Origin: VXRJ01 sp965246995
Lineage (GTDB): Bacteria > Acidobacteriota > Vicinamibacteria > Vicinamibacterales > UBA8438
Reading direction: 5' to 3'
DNA: 64,000 nt
Assembly (NCBI GenBank): GCA_965246995.1
Contig: OZ252008.1
Location: 2,666,001-2,730,000 of the forward strand
Of this stretch, positions 54,427 to 62,138 are shown in pieces. Made by a program: the position numbers and the translations under genes. Under the pieces are notes generated by a model. That model was not told the DNA's origin, did no database searches, and saw only the letters and a program-made list of their open reading frames with translations. Each line of letters starts with the position of its first letter. Positions within the stretch are counted from its first letter, which is position 1.

Positions 54427-55371
54427 TCAGGCGACCCGATGCAGCAGCTCGTCACCCGATGCCAGGCGGCGGCAGTTCTCCAGGGCCACGGCCAGGCTCC
54501 GCTCAATCGTCTCGCGGGTCAGCCAGGCGAGGTGCGGCGCAACGATCACGTTGTCCATCGCGAAGAGCGGATTCGCCGCCGATGCCGGTTCGGCTTCGAA
54601 GACGTCCAGACCGGCGGCGGCAATGCGTCCATCCTGCAGCGCCGCAACCAGCGCGGCTTCTTCGATCAGTCCGCCCCGCGCCGTGTTGACGATCACCGCG
54701 CCAGGTTTCATCCGTGCGATTGCCGCCGCGTCGATGATCCGCTCCGTCTCCGGCGTGAGCGGCACATGCAGCGAGATGATGTCACTCTCGGACAGGAGTT
54801 GATCGAGCGATACCTGCTTCCCCACCGCAGCCGGTCTCGGCGTCCGGCATACATAGAGAACCCGCGCGCCGAGTGCTTCGAGAACCGGCGCCAGGCGTTG
54901 TGCAACCGCTCCCCAACCGATCAGGCCGACCGTCCGTCCCGCCACTTCGCCGCACCTATCCTGGAGCGCCGTCTGCAGGAGCCAGCCATTCCCCGTGCGG
55001 GTAGTCCGATCGACCTGAGCCGCACGGCGCAGCGCGCCGAGCATCAGCAGCAGCGTGGCTTCGGCTACCGCCTGCGAGTTCGTCCCCGGCATGTTGCAAA
55101 CGGCGATCCCGCGTCGCCGCGCCGCGTCGAGATCGATCGTGTTGACACCTATGCCGATCTTCTGAATCAGGCGGAGCGACGGCCCAGCTTCAATCATTTC
55201 CGCGCTGAGCGGCAACAGAAGGTGCCAAAGCACCTCCGTTTCCCTGATCAGGCGGTGGTACGAGTCCAGATCCTCCACCGGGCAGACGGCGAGCTCAAGA
55301 CCGTCTGGAGCCAGGTCGGTGAATTGACGTTGGAAATCACGACTCGCGGCGTAGTGACAGAGAATCTTCAT
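54427..55371 (-). CDS. D-isomer-specific 2-hydroxyacid dehydrogenase
   Basis: The 314-residue NAD(P)-dependent enzyme has the nucleotide-binding segment GLIGWGAVAQRLAP and the catalytic Arg (NTARGGLI), Glu (DVFEAEP) and His (APHLAWLT) of the family, which reduces glyoxylate, hydroxypyruvate or similar 2-oxoacids. ATG at 55371 (MKILCHYAAS) is chosen; a frame to 55911 is antisense to the next gene. It is divergent from the phosphotransferase-enolase pair, with 76 bases between starts. Confidence 0.9.
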   Translation of the reverse strand: MKILCHYAASRDFQRQFTDLAPDGLELAVCPVEDLDSYHRLIRETEVLWHLLLPLSAEMIEAGPSLRLIQKIGIGVNTIDLDAARRRGIAVCNMPGTNSQAVAEATLLLMLGALRRAAQVDRTTRTGNGWLLQTALQDRCGEVAGRTVGLIGWGAVAQRLAPVLEALGARVLYVCRTPRPAAVGKQVSLDQLLSESDIISLHVPLTPETERIIDAAAIARMKPGAVIVNTARGGLIEEAALVAALQDGRIAAAGLDVFEAEPASAANPLFAMDNVIVAPHLAWLTRETIERSLAVALENCRRLASGDELLHRVA

Positions 55372-55432
55372 CGCCCCCAGCTGTAGTCCCACCCGCGGCG
55401 AATACGTCGCCGCAGGCGTCCCGATCGCCCGG

Positions 55433-55438
55433 TATGAT
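55433..55438 (+). promoter_or_regulatory. candidate -10 element TATGAT for the phosphotransferase gene
   Basis: TATGAT ends 9 bases before the GTG at 55448, leaving little room for a leader. The core GTATGATAC is nearly self-complementary, so a -10-like TATCAT also reads toward the divergent dehydrogenase gene. The -35 is not clear. Confidence 0.3.
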
Positions 55439-55447
55439 ACGCGCTGT

Positions 55448-56455
55448 GTGACCCATAGGGACGCCATTCTTGATGCGCTGCGCCGCATGAATCTCATCGA
55501 CGCCACCACCATCCCCCGTTTGACGCCGCTGATCGGCGGTGTTTCTTCCGACATCTGGAAGGTCGACCTTCCCGCAGGGCCGCTGTGCCTCAAGCGGGCG
55601 CTGCCGCAGTTGAAGGTGGCGGCGCGGTGGGAGGCGCCGATCGAGCGGAACCGGTTCGAATGGGCCTGGATGCGCGAGGCAGAGCGGATCGCACCCGGAT
55701 CCGTCCCGCCACTCGTTGCAGAGGACGCGGAGGCGGGGTGCTTCGCGATGAAATTCCTGGATCCGGCCACACACCCGCTCTGGAAGACGCAACTTCGCAA
55801 CGGGGACGTGTCGATGTCGACGGTGCGCGCCGTCGGTGAACGGCTTGCCGCGATCCATGCCGCCACGGCAGGGCGCGACGATATCGCCACGCAGTTTCGA
55901 ACCGACGACATCTTCGTCGCGATCCGGCTGGAGCCGTACCTCCTCGCGACGGCGGAACGTCACGCCGATCTCGCCGCCCCGTTGCGGGAACTTGCGGAAC
56001 GGACCGCGGCAACGAAGCGCGCCCTGGTCCATGGTGACGTCAGCCCAAAGAACATCCTGGTGGGACCGGAGGGTCCCGTCTTCCTCGACGCGGAGTGTGC
56101 GTGGTACGGCGACCCGGCGTTCGATCTCGCGTTCTGTCTCAACCACCTGTTGCTGAAGTGCCTCTGGACACCGCGGGCAACCGAACGCTTCCTCGACGCG
56201 TTCGACACGCTGGCGGCTTGTTACCTCGACGGTGTCGACTGGGAACCCCGCGCAGCACTCGAACAGCGTGCCGCGCGGCTGCTGCCAGGGCTCTTCCTTG
56301 CGCGCATAGACGGCAAGTCGCCGGTGGAATACGTTACCGAAGACGCCGATCGCGACCGTGTACGCGCGACCGCCCGGCCACTTCTGCGACAACCGGTTGC
56401 CACACTCGCCGCCATCCGTTCGGCGTGGACAGATACGCTGGGAGCTTGCCCATGA
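55448..56455 (+). CDS. APH/choline kinase-like phosphotransferase
   Basis: The 335-residue protein has the aminoglycoside phosphotransferase fold: catalytic loop LVHGDVSPKNIL (Asp and Asn present) and metal-binding DAECAWYGDPAFDLAF in the DFG position. Such kinases act on small molecules or sugars; aminoglycoside resistance is unlikely in this setting. The GTG at 55448 is the only good start. The stop overlaps the enolase ATG (ATGA). Its pairing with enolase suggests a phosphorylated glycerate-like substrate, as inference. Confidence 0.78.
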   Translation: MTHRDAILDALRRMNLIDATTIPRLTPLIGGVSSDIWKVDLPAGPLCLKRALPQLKVAARWEAPIERNRFEWAWMREAERIAPGSVPPLVAEDAEAGCFAMKFLDPATHPLWKTQLRNGDVSMSTVRAVGERLAAIHAATAGRDDIATQFRTDDIFVAIRLEPYLLATAERHADLAAPLRELAERTAATKRALVHGDVSPKNILVGPEGPVFLDAECAWYGDPAFDLAFCLNHLLLKCLWTPRATERFLDAFDTLAACYLDGVDWEPRAALEQRAARLLPGLFLARIDGKSPVEYVTEDADRDRVRATARPLLRQPVATLAAIRSAWTDTLGACP

Positions 56456-57765
56456 CGGTCAAGACTGTCGATCAGCAGACGATTACACGCGTGTCGGCGC
56501 GGCGCGTCTGGGACTCGCGTGGCCGGCCGACCGTGGAGGCCGACGTAACGCTGGCCAGTGGCACCGTCGGTCGCGCCATCGCACCAGCCGGCGCATCGAC
56601 CGGCAGCGCGGAAGCGGTCGACTTGCGTGATGGCGGCGAAGCGTTCGGCGGGTACGACGTCTCCAATGCCGTCCATCACGTCAACCACACCATCCAGCAG
56701 GCCCTCCCGGGCTTCAACGCTGCCGATCAGAGATCAATCGACCAGATGCTGGTCGACCTCGATGGCACCCCGGACCGGAGCCGCCTCGGGGGCAACGCGC
56801 TCATCGCCGTCTCGATGGCGGTTCTTCATGCGGCGGCGACCGCCGCGCGACTACCCCTCTGGCGGTACCTGCTGGGTAGCGCGCCGGCGCTCCTGCCACT
56901 CCCCGAGGTGCAGATCTTCGGGGGCGGAGCCCATGCGCGCGGCCGGGTCGATATCCAGGATGTGATGGTGATGCCGGTGGGTGCGGGTTCGTTCGCCGAA
57001 GCACTCGACTGGACGGCGGAGGTGTACCGTGCGGCAGGCAGAACGATGGCGGCATCGGGACGCCTGCAGGGTGTCGCGGACGAGGGGGGCTGGTGGCCCG
57101 CGTTCGACAGCAACGAGCAGGCAATAGAACAGCTGCTCCGAGCCATCGAATCGGCCGGTCGGAAACCGGGTGACGAAATGGCCATCTCGCTCGACATCGC
57201 GGCGACAACGTTCTACCGGGACGGTCGCTACCGTCTAGGTCTCGACCATCGCGAAATGGACCGCGACGGTCTGGCGGAGTTGCTGATGACTTGGGTCGAT
57301 CGTTACCCCATTGTCTCGATCGAAGATCCGTTCGCTGAGACCGATACCACCGGCATGCAGCGCTTCACCGCCGCCATCGGTGACCGCGTCCAGGTAGTGG
57401 GAGACGATTATCTGGTGACGAACGCCGCACGCGTCGCCAAGGCGGCGCAAACCGATGCCTGCAACGCGCTCCTCGTCAAGCCGAACCAGGCGGGCACGAT
57501 TACCGAAGCGCGGGACGCACTCGATGCGGCACGCGACTCGGACTTCGCTACCATCGTCTCTGCACGTTCGGGCGAGACGGAAGATGTCACGATCGCGCAC
57601 CTCGCCGTGGGCTGGCGTGCCGGCCAGCTCAAGGTGGGGTCCTTCGCCCGCTCGGAGCGGATGGCGAAGTGGAACGAGATGCTTCGAATCGAGGAGACGC
57701 TCGGCGGCGACGCCACGTTCGCTGGAGCGTCGGCACTTGCCTGCATGAGGGAAGCGCCGGCGTGA
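56452..57765 (+). CDS. eno: enolase family protein, divergent (His to Ala in the SHRSGETED motif)
   Basis: Enolase interconverts 2-phosphoglycerate and phosphoenolpyruvate. The 437-residue product keeps the mobile loop GASTGSAEA, the catalytic Glu (VADEGGW), Mg ligands (SLDIAAT, SIEDPF, GDDYLVTN) and the catalytic Lys (LVKPNQAG). However, the highly conserved SHRSGETED reads SARSGETED, GGEHADN reads GGAHARG and the end reads GQLKVGSFARSERMAKWNEML. ATG at 56452 overlaps the phosphotransferase stop. It may be a genuine but divergent enolase, or a paralogue with a different substrate; a canonical eno may exist elsewhere. Confidence 0.82.
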   Translation: MTVKTVDQQTITRVSARRVWDSRGRPTVEADVTLASGTVGRAIAPAGASTGSAEAVDLRDGGEAFGGYDVSNAVHHVNHTIQQALPGFNAADQRSIDQMLVDLDGTPDRSRLGGNALIAVSMAVLHAAATAARLPLWRYLLGSAPALLPLPEVQIFGGGAHARGRVDIQDVMVMPVGAGSFAEALDWTAEVYRAAGRTMAASGRLQGVADEGGWWPAFDSNEQAIEQLLRAIESAGRKPGDEMAISLDIAATTFYRDGRYRLGLDHREMDRDGLAELLMTWVDRYPIVSIEDPFAETDTTGMQRFTAAIGDRVQVVGDDYLVTNAARVAKAAQTDACNALLVKPNQAGTITEARDALDAARDSDFATIVSARSGETEDVTIAHLAVGWRAGQLKVGSFARSERMAKWNEMLRIEETLGGDATFAGASALACMREAPA

Positions 57766-57797
57766 CCAGACGCCAATGTCTGCCGTAAGGAGGAAAG

Positions 57798-58778
57798 ATG
57801 ATGACGATGACTACAACTCGGTTCCTGGTAATCGGCCTGGCGGCGGCACTGCTGGTGGTGCCGGCACTCGCGCCACCTGCCTCCGCACAAGCGGGAGACG
57901 CGGCGGCGGCTTTTGTCCGGGTCGCCACCGGCTACCAGCTTGCACCGAACATCGTTTACCACCGCGCCAACGGGCGTGACCTGACGCTGGACGTCTACCG
58001 GCCGCGCGGCGCTTCCAGTGCCACGCCGACGCTGATATACATCCATGGCGGCGGTTGGACCAACGGAAGCAAGGAGGCATCCGCGCTCACTTTTCTTCCC
58101 TACCTGGAAATGGGCTGGGCGGTGGTTAGCGTGTCATACCGCCTCGCTGATGCGGCGCACGCTCCGGCCGCAGTAGAGGATTGCCGCTGTGCGCTGCGCT
58201 GGGTCTACCGGAACGCCGAAGGGTTCAACTTCGACCTCGAGCGGATCGTCGTGACCGGCAACTCCGCCGGTGGCCACCTCGCCCTCACTACCGGTGTGCT
58301 CCCCGCTTCAGCCGGTCTGGATGCCCAGTGCCCTGGCGACCGCCGCCGCACCTGGACGACCGGTAATACGTCGACGGCCGAGTTGAAGGTGGCGGCCGTA
58401 GTCAACTGGTATGGCATCACCGATGTCCATGATCTGGCGAACCGGACACCCGGCACCTCGGGCAACTTCACCGTGGCATGGCTCGGCAGCGGTGCCGACC
58501 GGAACGAAGTGGCTACGCGTGTGTCGCCAATGCACTACATCCGGCGCGACATACCGCCGATCCTGACGATCCACGGCGACGCCGATCCGATTGTCCCGTA
58601 CGACCACGCGACGCGCCTGCACGAAGCACTGGACGAGGCAGGGGTCCCGAACGAGTTGCTGACTGTTCCGGGGGGCGGCCACGGCGGCTTTACTCCGGAA
58701 CAGAACCAGCAGATCTACGACACGATCCGCCGCTTCCTGGGCGAGCAAGGCCTCAGGTCGGTCACGTCCAACGAATAG
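57798..58778 (+). CDS. exported alpha/beta hydrolase (BD-FAE/carboxylesterase-like)
   Basis: The 326-residue protein has a signal peptide (LVIGLAAALLVVPALAPPASAQ), the HGGGW oxyanion motif, nucleophile Ser in GNSAGGH, acid in HGDADPIVP and catalytic His in GGGHGGF. It resembles bifunctional feruloyl/acetyl-xylan esterases and related carboxylesterases. A TAAGGAGGAAAG ribosome site precedes the ATG. The substrate is probably an ester or glycoside side chain. Confidence 0.85.
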   Translation: MMTMTTTRFLVIGLAAALLVVPALAPPASAQAGDAAAAFVRVATGYQLAPNIVYHRANGRDLTLDVYRPRGASSATPTLIYIHGGGWTNGSKEASALTFLPYLEMGWAVVSVSYRLADAAHAPAAVEDCRCALRWVYRNAEGFNFDLERIVVTGNSAGGHLALTTGVLPASAGLDAQCPGDRRRTWTTGNTSTAELKVAAVVNWYGITDVHDLANRTPGTSGNFTVAWLGSGADRNEVATRVSPMHYIRRDIPPILTIHGDADPIVPYDHATRLHEALDEAGVPNELLTVPGGGHGGFTPEQNQQIYDTIRRFLGEQGLRSVTSNE

Positions 58779-58783
58779 CGAAG

Positions 58784-58798
58784 CCACGGGCTGCTAGC
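58784..58798. repeat. CCACGGGCTGCTAGC, single copy of the dispersed repeat arm
   Basis: These 15 bases are identical to 1371-1385 at the IS/comEC junction. They overlap the TAG stop of the minus-strand metzincin gene and lie between it and the convergent esterase gene. No partner arm is visible nearby. Confidence 0.5.
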
Positions 58799-59372
58799 GA
58801 TGCAACGCCCGAAGGCGTGCGCGCTCTTCGTCTGTCAGGGGCAAGTACCCTGTTGCGTCAGGTGTTGAGGCAAGTGGCTGGCAGGGCCCGCACATCAGCG
58901 TGTCGGGCTCGTCGTTATGCAGTAAGCCCAGCGTGTGCCCCAGTTCGTGCGCCACTACATGGCGCGTCACCATTGCATCGCCGCGGTCGGGCCCCCGCAC
59001 GGAACGAATCACCACAAGGTACCGCCGCGGATCGATCCGCGGCAGGGGCCAGGCATACGACAGGATGTCCTGTGCGGACAGCAGGAGGATGACCTCCGCG
59101 TCGAGATTCACCACCTCCGCCGGGGCGTCCGGTTCCGCCGATCCCGCCGGTAGACGAACCGCGCGCTGTGCGACGCGCCGCGCATAGTTCTCGATGTCGC
59201 GCAGTTCCGGCGGGTCGATCACGATTTGTGGTCCGTCAAGGCGGGTGGTGAGGCCGAGTTCGGTCAGCCTTGCGTTCCAGAAGTCGACGGCATCCCGCGC
59301 CGCATCGATTCGTCGATCGTCCGGTGTCGGCACGATCAGCAACACAGTGACCGCCACTGCGGCGACTTGCAT
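58794..59372 (-). CDS. small metzincin-type zinc metalloprotease (matrixin-like), exported
   Basis: The 192-residue protein has a short hydrophobic N-terminus (AAVAVTVLLIVPTP) and the extended zinc motif HELGHTLGLLH (HExxHxxGxxH) with a following Met-turn candidate (DTLMCGPC). This is the metzincin signature of matrixin/archaemetzincin-like peptidases. The N-terminal half (RIDAARDAVDFWNARL) fits the family. There is no propeptide or C-terminal domain, so it is a minimal form. The substrate is unknown. Confidence 0.8.
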   Translation of the reverse strand: MQVAAVAVTVLLIVPTPDDRRIDAARDAVDFWNARLTELGLTTRLDGPQIVIDPPELRDIENYARRVAQRAVRLPAGSAEPDAPAEVVNLDAEVILLLSAQDILSYAWPLPRIDPRRYLVVIRSVRGPDRGDAMVTRHVVAHELGHTLGLLHNDEPDTLMCGPCQPLASTPDATGYLPLTDEERARLRALHR

Positions 59373-59442
59373 GGTCAGGACGATCTCGCGATTCCGACGG
59401 GGGAAACACGCCAGCCAACACCATTATCCTACGGCGCTTGGG

Positions 59443-60513
59443 TCATTTCGGCCGCTTCGCCACGCCAGGGCCGGGATCGATCCCGAGACGTTCGATCAAC
59501 TTGATCAGCCCCTGACGGGACATTCCCAGTTCCCTGGCGGCACGGCTACGCTGGCCGTTCGCGCGTACCAGAACGGCGCCAACGAAAGCGCGCTCGAATG
59601 CACGTCGCGCCTCCGCAAGCGTCGGGCGGCGCTCCCGAGCGGCGCATCGGAGTCCCTCCGGAAGCAGATCCGGTCCTACCTCACCCTCCATCGGCGCCTG
59701 CACCGCAAGCCCCGCGAGGACGTTCTGCAGTTCACGCACGTTCCCGGGCCATGCATGAGAAGCGAGGACCGCCAGCGTATCGCGTGAGAGAGTTGCGTGT
59801 CCCCGGGTCTGTTCCAGGGTGCGGCCCCAGTAGTGCTCGGCGAGTGGTTCGATGTCGTCCACCCGGTCGCGCAATGGCGGCACGTCTAGGTGAACGACAT
59901 CCAGACGGTAGAGCAGGTCGCGACGAAAGCACCCCCGCTGCGCTTCCTGCGACAACCCGCGGTTGGTAGCGGCGACGATACGCAGGTCGAGGCTACGCGT
60001 CTGATTCTCTCCCAGTTTGCGGATCTCGCCCTCCTGTAACGTGCGCAACAGCTTTGCCTGCGCGCGTGGCGACAACTCCGCCACCTCATCCAGAAAGACC
60101 GTGCCGCCGGACGTCTCCTCAAGCAATCCCCGTCGCGCTTGTCCGGCACCAGTGAAAGCCCCCTTCGTATGGCCAAAGAGCTCCGCGTCAATCAACTCAT
60201 CGTTGAAGGTGGCGCAGTTGACGGCCGAGAAACGCGCATGACAACGCGGTCCCTCCTCGTGCAGCGCGCGCGCCACCAGTTCCTTGCCGGTGCCACTCTC
60301 CCCTTCGATCAACACCGGAAACGGCACGGACGCCACTCGCACCACGGCTGCGCGCAACGCCACCATCACACGGCTGTCCCCGATCAATCGCGCCAGTCCA
60401 CCCTTCCCCTGACACCCACTGTCGGTGTCGTTCCTGGTCCAGTTTCTGCTCATGGAACTTCCGGTATCGGCAAGATCCGTGCCAGCGTCGACACCTTTGC
60501 GAATCCCGCCCAC
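59443..60513 (-). CDS. sigma-54-dependent transcriptional activator without sensory domain
   Basis: The 356-residue protein has the AAA+ sigma-54 activator domain with Walker A GESGTGKE, GAFTGA loop (KGAFTGAGQ), Walker B TVFLDEVAEL and the R-finger region (FRRDLLYRLDVVHLDVPPLRDR), then a Fis-type helix-turn-helix (RSRAARELGMSRQGLIKLIERL). There is no receiver, PAS, GAF or FHA domain: the N-terminal 45 residues are short and basic, so it may be controlled by another protein or be constitutive. A later Met at about residue 21 (MSRNW) is an alternative start. No clear -24/-12 target promoter was found in the window. Confidence 0.88.
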   Translation of the reverse strand: MGGIRKGVDAGTDLADTGSSMSRNWTRNDTDSGCQGKGGLARLIGDSRVMVALRAAVVRVASVPFPVLIEGESGTGKELVARALHEEGPRCHARFSAVNCATFNDELIDAELFGHTKGAFTGAGQARRGLLEETSGGTVFLDEVAELSPRAQAKLLRTLQEGEIRKLGENQTRSLDLRIVAATNRGLSQEAQRGCFRRDLLYRLDVVHLDVPPLRDRVDDIEPLAEHYWGRTLEQTRGHATLSRDTLAVLASHAWPGNVRELQNVLAGLAVQAPMEGEVGPDLLPEGLRCAARERRPTLAEARRAFERAFVGAVLVRANGQRSRAARELGMSRQGLIKLIERLGIDPGPGVAKRPK

Positions 60514-60553
60514 CCCGCGCGAGCTGGCGTGCCGATAACGTGACGGTCCGCAC

Positions 60554-60559
60554 TACAAT
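60554..60559 (+). promoter_or_regulatory. candidate -10 element TACAAT before def
   Basis: TACAAT ends 6 bases before the GTG at 60566, with no ribosome-binding site between, consistent with a leaderless transcript. No convincing -35 is seen. Confidence 0.35.
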
Positions 60560-60565
60560 CGCCCC

Positions 60566-61075
60566 GTGCTCCGGCAGGTCCTGCGATTCGGCGACGAGCG
60601 GCTTCAGCGGCCGGCGGTCGATGTTGACGAGATCACGGCAGATACCAAGGCGTTGATCGACGACATGGTCGAGACCATGTACGCCGCCGAGGGGATTGGT
60701 TTGGCGGCGCCGCAGGTAGGTGTTTCCGAACGGATCTTCGTAGCGGATCCGTCGGGCGGGCACGACGCCGATGCGCTGCTCGTCATGGTCAATCCAGAGT
60801 GGGTGGCGCGCGAAGGTACCCAACGGGAGGACGAAGGTTGCCTCAGCCTCCCCGGATTCAGCGCGGCGGTAAGCCGACCCGCGCGGGCCGTGGTGCGTGG
60901 GCTGGATCGGGGCGGAACCTGGCGCGAGGTGGAAGCGACCGGTGTCCTCGCTAGGGCATTCGCCCACGAAATGGATCACCTCCACGGCTCCCTCTTTCTG
61001 AATCACCTGAACGGCATCCGTCGGGAGTTGATCCTTCGGAAGATCAACCGGCTGCGACGCACCGGTAAATGGTGA
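60566..61075 (+). CDS. def: peptide deformylase
   Basis: Removes the N-terminal formyl group from new proteins. The 169-residue product has all three motifs: GIGLAAPQVG, EGCLSLP and HEMDHLHG (metal ligands Cys and two His). GTG at 60566 is the start (VLRQVLRFGDERL). It begins the def-fmt-rsmB-PASTA gene set. Confidence 0.97.
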   Translation: MLRQVLRFGDERLQRPAVDVDEITADTKALIDDMVETMYAAEGIGLAAPQVGVSERIFVADPSGGHDADALLVMVNPEWVAREGTQREDEGCLSLPGFSAAVSRPARAVVRGLDRGGTWREVEATGVLARAFAHEMDHLHGSLFLNHLNGIRRELILRKINRLRRTGKW

Positions 61076-61109
61076 GTCCGGCATCCACGCACGTCGTGAG
61101 GATCGACCG

Positions 61110-62063
61110 CTGAGAATCGTCTTCTACGGCACACCACCTTTTGCGGCAGCTTCGTTGCGTCGTTTGCTCGACTCGGTGCACGAAGTGGTTGCCGTGGTTA
61201 CGCAACCGGACCGGCCGCGCGGGCGGGGACGGCGGGTACTCGCCTCGGCCGTGAAGAAACTCGCCGCAGCGGAGGGACTCCAGGTCCTCCAACCGGATCG
61301 GCTCGCCGACGAACAATTCCGCGCAGGACTCGACGCCTGCCCGCACGACCTGGCGGTTGTGGCGGCGTACGGTCGCCTGCTGCCGGACTGGCTGCTCAAC
61401 GCCTGCCAACACGGAGCGATCAACGTGCATGCATCGCTCCTGCCGAAGTGGCGCGGCGCCGCGCCCGTTCACCGGGCGATCATGGCGGGCGAGAAAGAGA
61501 CCGGTGTGACGATCATTCGCCTGGTGAAAGAGATGGACGCCGGACCGATGCTGGCGAGGCGCGCACGGCCGATCGGACCGGCGGATACAAACGCCGTGGT
61601 CGAAGCAGATCTGGCCGGGATTGGCGCGACCCTGATGGTCGAAACGGTTGATCGCATCGCGTCGGGAACGGTAGTTCCGGAAGAACAGAACCACGCGCTC
61701 GCGACCTTCGCGCCGCGACTGACACGAGCGGACGGAACGATCGACTGGCGCCGTCCGGCGCAGGCGATTCACGATCAGGTGCGAGGCCTCCATCCTTGGC
61801 CCCACGCATCCGCAGTCCTCGGGGGGAGGCGCTACCTGATACACGGAACCGAGGTCGTATCGCCGCGGCCGGAGGGAATATCGTCCGCAGTACCGCCCGG
61901 TACCCTTGTCGAAGCGCGCAGCAGCAACCTGGTCGTTGCCGTTGGCGACGGCCAGGCCATTGCAATCCACGAGTTGCAGCCGGAAGGGCGCAAACGCGTC
62001 TCGGCCCGTGCCTTTCTCGCGGGGCACCACTGGCAGGCCGGCATTCGTTTCGACCTCTTGTAA
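61110..62063 (+). CDS. fmt: methionyl-tRNA formyltransferase, non-canonical start
   Basis: Formylates initiator Met-tRNA using 10-formyl-THF. Motifs HASLLPKWRGAAPVHRAI, GVTIIRLVKEMDAGPML and RADGTIDW are present. The sequence encoding the normal Fmt beginning (RIVFYGTPPFAAASLRRLL) is in frame from CTG at 61110, with GAGG about 8 bases upstream; no ATG, GTG or TTG precedes it in frame. The next start-like codon, TTG at 61155, would remove 15 residues including the first strand. A CTG start is therefore the best reading (317 residues). It lies 34 bases after def. Confidence 0.9.
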   Translation: MRIVFYGTPPFAAASLRRLLDSVHEVVAVVTQPDRPRGRGRRVLASAVKKLAAAEGLQVLQPDRLADEQFRAGLDACPHDLAVVAAYGRLLPDWLLNACQHGAINVHASLLPKWRGAAPVHRAIMAGEKETGVTIIRLVKEMDAGPMLARRARPIGPADTNAVVEADLAGIGATLMVETVDRIASGTVVPEEQNHALATFAPRLTRADGTIDWRRPAQAIHDQVRGLHPWPHASAVLGGRRYLIHGTEVVSPRPEGISSAVPPGTLVEARSSNLVVAVGDGQAIAIHELQPEGRKRVSARAFLAGHHWQAGIRFDLL

Positions 62064-62138
62064 CCCCTCAGCGGTTCCGTCGGTACTCGGACGGACATCG
62101 CCTGCACGCCCGCCGTCGACGTAGGATGACTGCGCGCC

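Noticed and set aside
55448..56455. Aminoglycoside resistance gene
   Set aside because: Only the general kinase fold is shared; overlap with enolase indicates a metabolic role.
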